Assembly: GCF_020447265.1 (NCBI RefSeq)
Contig: NZ_JAJADR010000002.1
Span: 186,001-250,000, forward strand
Length of the DNA: 64,000 nucleotides
Source of the DNA: Hymenobacter lucidus
GTDB lineage: Bacteria; Bacteroidota; Bacteroidia; Cytophagales; Hymenobacteraceae
Direction: 5' to 3'
Made by a program: the position numbers and the translations under genes. Within the stretch, counting starts at the first letter, position 1. Every line of letters starts with the position of its first letter. Shown here piece by piece: positions 58,688 through 64,000 of the stretch. Under the pieces are notes generated by a model. The model did not search any database and was not told where the DNA came from. It worked only from the letters and a program-made list of their open reading frames with translations.

Positions 58688-60445
58688 TTACTGCACTACT
58701 ACTTTCTGGCTAAAAGTGCCCTGTACACCACTGACCTGGAGCAGGTACAGCCCCGCCCCCACCGTAGCTTCTACTGCCACGGCGGCCGCGCCGGTACTGG
58801 TGCGCGAGTACACGCGGCGGCCCTGCGTGTCGGAGAGCGTCAGGGTAACGGGTGCAGCTGCCATGGCTGGGCTCAGCTTCACCACGAAGCGGCCCTGCGC
58901 AACGGGGTTGGGATACACGCTGAACTGCTCGTTGGCCATCAGTTGCGTGGCTAATGCCCGAGCGGCCGTAGCCGGCGCAATGCCCCACTGCTGGCAGGCA
59001 TTGCCCAGGTAGTCGTATAAGGCCAGCTGCACGCCGGCGGCGGTAGCGCAGGCTGGCACTTCCACCACCCGCCCCCCGTTCACCGACGACAGCACGTAGC
59101 GGCCACCGTTGGTGCGCTCCACTTTAAAGCGCTGATTGGCGGCCCCGCTGTAGGCGTAGAGGGCCAGCTTGGCGCCGTTGTTGGGGTTATTGCCGGTTAC
59201 GTCGGCAGCCAGCCCGGCGCCCACGGCCGAGGTTATTTTGTACTCACCGTTGCCGTCGGGCGTCAGGTTCCACTGCTGGCAGTTGAGGCCGGCGGCGGGG
59301 CCCTGGGCAATCATCTGGCCCGAGGCGCCGGTGCAGCCCCAGGCATCCCAGACCAGGTTGCTGCTCTGGTTGGTGAGCGTGTAGCGGCCCGCGGCCAGCC
59401 AGTCGCGGGTGAGGAAGGGCCAGCCCGAGGCCTCCCAGCCCATATTGCCCACGCTCAGGCGGGCCCGGCCGTTCTGGTTGCTGTCGTAGTAGTGGTGGGT
59501 GAAGTAGTTGGCGCCGTTTTCCTGGAACAGGCCCACGTGCCCAGGCCCCACGTAGTTGCCTTTAGTAGCCAAGAGCGTAGTGCCGCCATTACGATTCAGG
59601 TCTACCCCACTCCTATCCAGGTAGGGCCCGGTGACGCTGGTGGCGCGGCCCACCTGAATGTAGTAAGTGCTGCCGGCGCCCTTGCAGCACAGGCCCTTGT
59701 TGATGAACAGGTAGTAGTAGCTGCCATTGCGCACGATGAAGGGTGCCTCGTTGCCGCTGGTATTGCGCGTGACGCCGTCGGCGGCCACGTTGCCGGCCAG
59801 CCAGCTGAAGCTCGTGCCCGAGCGTTTGCCGGTGGTGCCATCCAGCTTGATGAGGCCGATGCCCTTGAAAAAGGAGCCGAACGTCATCCACAGCCCGCCG
59901 CTGGCGTCGGTTATCAGAGCCGGGTCAATGGCGTTGTAGGCGCTACTGGCCGAGCTGGAAATCACCTCGCCCTGGTCCACCCAGTTGTAGTTGGGGTTGG
60001 CCGGGTCGAGCGTGACATTGGTAGCCAGCCCGATGGCCGAAATGTTCTGACCGAAGGCGTCGGTCAGGGAGTAATAGAGGTAGTATTTACCGTTGCGGAA
60101 GATGCATTCCGGCGCCCAGTAGTCGCCCTGGAAGTTGGGGGCTTTGGCCGCAATCCAAGCGGGGCGGAAGCCGTTGAACACCGTGCGCGGCCCCGATTCC
60201 CACTTCACCAGGTCGTAGGAATACATGGCGTATATGTCGCGCCCGGTGGTGAAAATCCAGTATTTGTTGCCGTCTCTGATGATACTGGATGGGTCGTGGC
60301 AGTTGTCGTTGCCCTGCAGGGCCTGGGCCCGGGGGCTAAGCGTGAGCAGCGTGAAAGCCAGCAGCAGCCAGCGCAGCTTAGCGCAGTGGCCCAGCAAGTG
60401 GCGGACCCGGCCGGGAGCCGGAGAAGTAGGTAGTGGAGTTTTCAT
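58688..60445 (-). CDS. T9SS-exported GH43 with ricin-type lectin domain (extracellular arabinanase)
   Basis: 585-residue modular enzyme. N-terminal hydrophobic signal (LRWLLLAFTLLTLSPRAQA); GH43 propeller about 45-365 with Asp51 in CHDPSSII, NAIDPALI and NEAPFIVR; ricin-B-like beta-trefoil about 375-500 with three Q-W/F motifs (QQWNLTPDG, NQRFKVERT, QQWGIAPA); C-terminal Por-type sorting domain (about 505-585) starting FSVYPNPVAQ and ending GLYLLQVSG...KVVVQ. The sorting domain means export by type IX secretion, so it acts outside the cell or on its surface. Endo-arabinanase activity inferred. ATG at 60445; a promoter was not found. Confidence 0.92.
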   Translation of the reverse strand: MKTPLPTSPAPGRVRHLLGHCAKLRWLLLAFTLLTLSPRAQALQGNDNCHDPSSIIRDGNKYWIFTTGRDIYAMYSYDLVKWESGPRTVFNGFRPAWIAAKAPNFQGDYWAPECIFRNGKYYLYYSLTDAFGQNISAIGLATNVTLDPANPNYNWVDQGEVISSSASSAYNAIDPALITDASGGLWMTFGSFFKGIGLIKLDGTTGKRSGTSFSWLAGNVAADGVTRNTSGNEAPFIVRNGSYYYLFINKGLCCKGAGSTYYIQVGRATSVTGPYLDRSGVDLNRNGGTTLLATKGNYVGPGHVGLFQENGANYFTHHYYDSNQNGRARLSVGNMGWEASGWPFLTRDWLAAGRYTLTNQSSNLVWDAWGCTGASGQMIAQGPAAGLNCQQWNLTPDGNGEYKITSAVGAGLAADVTGNNPNNGAKLALYAYSGAANQRFKVERTNGGRYVLSSVNGGRVVEVPACATAAGVQLALYDYLGNACQQWGIAPATAARALATQLMANEQFSVYPNPVAQGRFVVKLSPAMAAAPVTLTLSDTQGRRVYSRTSTGAAAVAVEATVGAGLYLLQVSGVQGTFSQKVVVQ

Positions 60446-60499
60446 GGTTGTGGGAATTGGGTTGGAGAGACATAGAGCGAGAATTCGGGGGCGGAAAAT

Positions 60500-60538
60500 C
60501 AAAACGGGGCCGTGAAGATGAATCACGCCCCCGTTTTG
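60500..60538 (-). terminator. Hairpin after the sodium/sugar symporter gene
   Basis: CAAAACGGGGCCGTGA pairs with its near-complement around a 7-nt loop (one mismatch), 82 bp beyond the symporter stop. Also lies just before the GH43 start codon. Confidence 0.6.
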
Positions 60539-60619
60539 GTGGAATCAGCCGTAGCGGGTAAGCTTCGGCAAAACGCTGGTTTTTCAGCAGCTCAAAAAGA
60601 CGGTTAGAGTATCCGGCCG

Positions 60620-62320
60620 CTACCAGAACTTCACGTACAGAGCCGTGAGCAGCAGCATGGTTACCACGATGAGCGACATGGTTTGGGTGCTGACGCGGAA
60701 CATGCCGGCGGGCAAGGCAATGGCGCGGGGGTTGAGTACCGGCCCGGCCAGGCTCACCGTCACCATCAGCACCATCGTAATGGCAAACGAGAGGCCCATA
60801 CAGATCAGGAAGGGAATTTCATACACGCCGGCACTGTTGCGGAAAGCCGTGTACAGCAGCGTTTCGGGGCCCAGCACGGAGGGCGCATAGTTGTTGAAGA
60901 ACACCGACAGCGCGAAGCCGGCCAGAATGCCCACGATGCCGGCCTGAGCCGTGGTGCGCTTCCAGAACATGCCCAGCAGGAACACGGCCAGAATGCCGGG
61001 CGAAATAAAGCCGGTGTACTTCTGAATAAACTGGAACCCACCTTCCCCGCCGATGCCCAGCAAATCCTTCCAGGTGAAGGCCACGCTCAGCACCACGGCC
61101 GCCAGAATGGTGAGGCGGCCCACCCACACCTGCTTTTTCTCGGTAGCGGCGGGGTTGAGGTAGCGCTTGTAGATGTCGAGGGTGAAAATGGTCGAAATCG
61201 AGTTGACCTTGCCCGCCAGCGAGGCCACGATGGCCGCCGTAAGGGCAGCCATGCTCAGGCCTTTGAGCCCGTTGGGCAGGAACGTGAGAATGGCTGAGTA
61301 GGCGTTGTCGGAGTTGAAGGCGCCGGTGCTCGACATTTCGGCCTGCAACGAGCCGTTTTTATAGAGCACGTAGGCCGCAATGCCGGGCAGCATCACAATT
61401 ACTGGCATCATGAGCTTGAGCAGGCCGGCAAACAGAATGCCGGTGCGGGCCGTGTGCAAATCGGCCCCTAGGGCGCGCTGAGTAATGTACTGGTTGCAGC
61501 CCCAGTAGTTCAGGTTCACAATCCATTGGCCGGCGAAGTACATGGCAATGCCGGGCAAAGCCAGGTATTTATCCACTTCCACCTGCGGCGTATTGCTAGT
61601 GGGCTTGTCAAAAATCATGTGGAAATGGTCGGGTGCCTTTTCCATCAGGGCATTAAAACCCGCCAAAGCCCCGCCCCCGAGGCCAAACTTGTCACTGACC
61701 AGCGTGAGGGCAATGTAGGTAGTCACCAGGCCGCCTACCACCAGCACCACTACCTGCACCACGTCGGTGTAGCCCACCACTTTCATACCCCCGATGGAAA
61801 TGAGCAGCGAGAAAATGGCCAGCAGCACGATGATAAGGTGGAAACTGTCGCCGCCAATGAGGTTGCTGAGCGCCAGCGCGCCGAGGTAGAGAATCGACGT
61901 GAGGTTGACCAGCACGTAGAGAAACAGCCAGAAAATGCTCATAATCAGGCTGAGCGCCGAGTTGTAGCGCTGCTCCAGAAACTGGGGCATCGTGAAGATG
62001 TGGTTCTTCAGATATACCGGCATGAAGAACACGGCCACGATGATGAGCACCACGGCCGCCACCCACTCGTAGGCCGCCACGGCCACGCCCACTTTGAAAC
62101 CCGAGCCCGACATGCCAATGAACTGCTCGGCCGAGATATTCGAGGCAATCATACTCGCCCCAATGGCCCACCACGTGAGCGAGCCTTCGGCCAGAAAGTA
62201 GTCTTTGGTGCTTTGCTCGGCCTTTTGCTTGCTCTTGTAGATGTAAAAACCGTAGGCCGAAACCCCGATCAGGTACACGAAAAAGACCAGCAGATCGAGC
62301 GTAGTAAGGTTATTACGCAT
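60620..62320 (-). CDS. Sodium/solute symporter (sugar SSS family)
   Basis: 566-residue membrane transporter with about fourteen hydrophobic segments, sugar-type SSS (SglT-like). Seen: KDYFLAEGSLTWWAIGASMIASNISAEQFIGMSGSG, MPQFLEQRYN, GGMKVVGYTDVVQ, NQYITQRALGA and ASLAGKVNSISTIFTLDIYKR. Likely arabinose import given araA next to it. ATG at 62320 gives the normal MRNNLTTLDLLVF; the frame continues upstream only because an intergenic repeat happens to be open, so the longer form is rejected. Confidence 0.92.
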   Translation of the reverse strand: MRNNLTTLDLLVFFVYLIGVSAYGFYIYKSKQKAEQSTKDYFLAEGSLTWWAIGASMIASNISAEQFIGMSGSGFKVGVAVAAYEWVAAVVLIIVAVFFMPVYLKNHIFTMPQFLEQRYNSALSLIMSIFWLFLYVLVNLTSILYLGALALSNLIGGDSFHLIIVLLAIFSLLISIGGMKVVGYTDVVQVVVLVVGGLVTTYIALTLVSDKFGLGGGALAGFNALMEKAPDHFHMIFDKPTSNTPQVEVDKYLALPGIAMYFAGQWIVNLNYWGCNQYITQRALGADLHTARTGILFAGLLKLMMPVIVMLPGIAAYVLYKNGSLQAEMSSTGAFNSDNAYSAILTFLPNGLKGLSMAALTAAIVASLAGKVNSISTIFTLDIYKRYLNPAATEKKQVWVGRLTILAAVVLSVAFTWKDLLGIGGEGGFQFIQKYTGFISPGILAVFLLGMFWKRTTAQAGIVGILAGFALSVFFNNYAPSVLGPETLLYTAFRNSAGVYEIPFLICMGLSFAITMVLMVTVSLAGPVLNPRAIALPAGMFRVSTQTMSLIVVTMLLLTALYVKFW

Positions 62321-62372
62321 GTGGTGGGCGGGAATTTTGGAGGTGGGAGGAAGCGGGAATTGGTTGGTCGTT

Positions 62373-62504
62373 TTTGCTGCGCTACGTTGCGCCTCACCCC
62401 CGGCCCCTCTCCAAAAAGGAGAGGGGTGCCAGTCGTCCGCGCAAAACCGGTGTCCCCTTTCCTTTTCGGAGAGGGGGTCAGGGGGTAAGGCGTAGCGCAG
62501 CAAA
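62373..62504. repeat. Long inverted repeat (CCCCTCTCC family) between symporter and araA
   Basis: Arms TTTGCTGCGCTACG (62373-62386) and CGTAGCGCAGCAAA (62491-62504); inner hairpins CCCCTCTCCnnnnnnGGAGAGGGG in each half. The same family as 40164-40306. Confidence 0.85.
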
Positions 62505-62510
62505 GAATTT

Positions 62511-64000
62511 TTACCGGCCGCTGAAAGCCACCTCGTTGTAGCGCAGCTCGTTTTTAAAGGTGCGCAGCTTGGTTTCGTCGTCGATGATGAGGTACTCGAT
62601 GCCAGCCATTTCGGCGAAGTCTTCGAGGTACTCGGCCGTCAGGTTCTGGCTGTAGCCGGTGTGGTGGGCGCCGCCGGCCAGGATCCAGGCGGCCGCGCCT
62701 ACACTCAGGCTGGGCTTCACTTTCCAGAGCACCCGGGCCACGGGCAGCTTGGGCAAGTCCTGCTCGGGCGCTACGGCTTCCACTTCGTTTACGACCAGGC
62801 GGAAACGGTGGCCGAGGTCCACGATGGTGGCATTCAGGGCCGGGCCGGCGGGGCAGTTGAACACCAGGCGGGCCGGGTCGGCCTTGCCGCCGATGCCCAG
62901 CGGATGCACTTCTACCCGGGCTTTGCCCTCGGCAATGCTGGGGCAGATTTCGAGCATGTGGGAGCCCAGTACCTGCTCGTTGCCGGGCTGGAAGTGGTAG
63001 GTGTAGTCTTCCATAAAGGAGTTGCCGCCGGGCAGGCCCGCGCCCATCACCTTCATGGCCCGCACCAGGGCCGAGGTTTTCCAGTCGCCCTCGCCGCCGA
63101 AGCCGTAGCCCTCGGCCATCAGGCGCTGGGTAGCAATGCCGGGCAGCTGGGCCATGCCGTGCAAATCCTCAAAAGTATCGGTGAAGCCGATGGCCTTCGT
63201 GTCCTGCAAAAACTGGCGCATCCCAACTTCAATCTTGGCTGCCTCACGCAACGATTCGCGCTGCGCCCCGCCTTCCTTCAGGGAGTCAGCCAGCTCGTAT
63301 TCCTGCTCGTAGGTGGCCAGCAACGCGTTTACCTGCTCGTCGGTGGCGGCGTTTATCACGGCTACCAAATCTCCGATGCCATAGGTATTTACCGAGTAGC
63401 CAAACTTGAGCTCGGCCTCTACTTTGTCGCCTTCCGTCACGGCCACGTAGCGCATATTGTCGCCGAAGCGCACGATACGGGCACCTTGCCAGTCGGCCCA
63501 GGCGCAGGCCGCGCGGGCCCAGATGCTGAGCCGCTCGTGCACATCGGCACTCTGCCAGTGGCCGACTACGACTTTACGCTTCAGCTTTAAGCGGGCCCCG
63601 ATGAAGCCAAACTCCCGGTCGCCGTGCGCCGACTGGTTGGTGTTCATGAAGTCCATGTCGATGTCGCCCCAGGGAATGTCGCGGTTGAACTGGGTATGCA
63701 GGTGGGCCAGGGGCTTCTGCAGAATCTTCAGGCCGTTGATCCACATTTTGGCCGGCGAGAAGGTGTGCATCCAGGCAATCAGGCCCACGCAATTAGCGGT
63801 GGTATTGGCCTCCTGAACTAGCTTGGTAATGGCCTCGGGGCCGGTCAGCACCTCTTTATAAACGATTTTAATCGGCAGCGCCGAGCCCAGGGCCTCGGCA
63901 ATCTGCTGGGAGTGCTGGGCTACCTGCTCCAGTGTTTCGGGGCCGTAAAGGTGCTGGCTGCCGGTGATAAACCAGGCTTCGTAGGTGGAAATGTCTAGCA
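62511..64000 (-). CDS. araA: L-arabinose isomerase (start codon cut by window edge)
   Basis: Cytoplasmic isomerase of L-arabinose to L-ribulose. 496 residues are expected, as in E. coli AraA (500). The first visible full codons read [20 protein letters not shown], the classic AraA N-terminus; the two bases before them (TG at 64000-63999) would complete an ATG, GTG or TTG if one base upstream were added. Active-site motifs: [31 protein letters not shown] and [11 protein letters not shown] (metal ligands Glu, Glu, His, His). Completes arabinose catabolism started by the enzymes to the left; araB and araD must lie beyond the window. Confidence 0.96.
   Translation of the reverse strand, partial: LDISTYEAWFITGSQHLYGPETLEQVAQHSQQIAEALGSALPIKIVYKEVLTGPEAITKLVQEANTTANCVGLIAWMHTFSPAKMWINGLKILQKPLAHLHTQFNRDIPWGDIDMDFMNTNQSAHGDREFGFIGARLKLKRKVVVGHWQSADVHERLSIWARAACAWADWQGARIVRFGDNMRYVAVTEGDKVEAELKFGYSVNTYGIGDLVAVINAATDEQVNALLATYEQEYELADSLKEGGAQRESLREAAKIEVGMRQFLQDTKAIGFTDTFEDLHGMAQLPGIATQRLMAEGYGFGGEGDWKTSALVRAMKVMGAGLPGGNSFMEDYTYHFQPGNEQVLGSHMLEICPSIAEGKARVEVHPLGIGGKADPARLVFNCPAGPALNATIVDLGHRFRLVVNEVEAVAPEQDLPKLPVARVLWKVKPSLSVGAAAWILAGGAHHTGYSQNLTAEYLEDFAEMAGIEYLIIDDETKLRTFKNELRYNEVAFSGR

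Noticed and set aside
62321..62503. N-terminal extension of the symporter
   Set aside because: It translates the CCCCTCTCC inverted repeat; MRNNLTTLDLLVF at 62320 is the normal SSS start.

Overview
The window reads as a chromosomal segment of a GC-rich Bacteroidota (Bacteroidetes) bacterium, most like Hymenobacter or a close relative in the Cytophagales. The evidence is a SusC/SusD pair, a hybrid two-component sensor with a C-terminal AraC domain, a type IX secretion (T9SS) sorting domain on an arabinanase, DUF1573, TonB-dependent receptors and promoter -7 boxes of the Bacteroidota TAnnTTTG type. No tRNA, rRNA, CRISPR array, phage or transposase was found. The assignment to Hymenobacter is inference from style, not from a marker gene.

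Left third (1-30.6 kb): housekeeping and accessory genes. A truncated 2-oxoacid dehydrogenase E1 is followed by a DUF1573 exported protein, alanine dehydrogenase, a SUKH-like protein and an LtaS-type sulfatase-fold membrane enzyme. Next come a PAS histidine kinase overlapping a receiver-only regulator, an HsdR-N-like nuclease-fold protein, AMP nucleosidase, an amidohydrolase lipoprotein, DinB, a UMF1-type transporter, a BNR-repeat lipoprotein and an HU-like protein. Two clear modules follow, both on the minus strand. The first is a periplasmic molybdenum aldehyde oxidoreductase set in the order Fe-S, FAD, Mo subunit, XdhC, MocA. The second is an iron/heme uptake set: TonB receptor, binding protein, permease, ATPase.

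Middle (30.6-44.3 kb): a 1.4 kb hairpin-rich non-coding stretch leads into a compact fructan/fructo-oligosaccharide utilisation locus on the plus strand. It holds a hybrid sensor with a sugar-binding periplasmic domain, SusC, SusD, an MFS sugar porter, a PfkB fructokinase and a GH32 beta-fructosidase. The arrangement recalls the Bacteroides thetaiotaomicron BT1754 fructan locus but has fewer enzymes.

Right third (46.5-64 kb): an arabinan/arabinose locus organised around a LacI-type regulator. Minus-strand genes encode two GH43 enzymes, a GH5-like enzyme and the regulator. Divergent plus-strand genes encode GH51 and two GH43 enzymes. A second minus-strand block encodes GH127, a T9SS-exported GH43 with a ricin-like lectin domain, a sodium/sugar symporter and L-arabinose isomerase (cut at its start codon by the window edge). 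Together they would release arabinose outside and in the periplasm, import it and isomerise it to ribulose. Two near-identical operator-like dyads flank the divergent regulator/GH51 promoters.

Intergenic spaces carry several dispersed repeat families: long palindromes of three kinds, octamer arrays with a GTGA core, and a 42-bp tandem array. These are the least explained part of the window.
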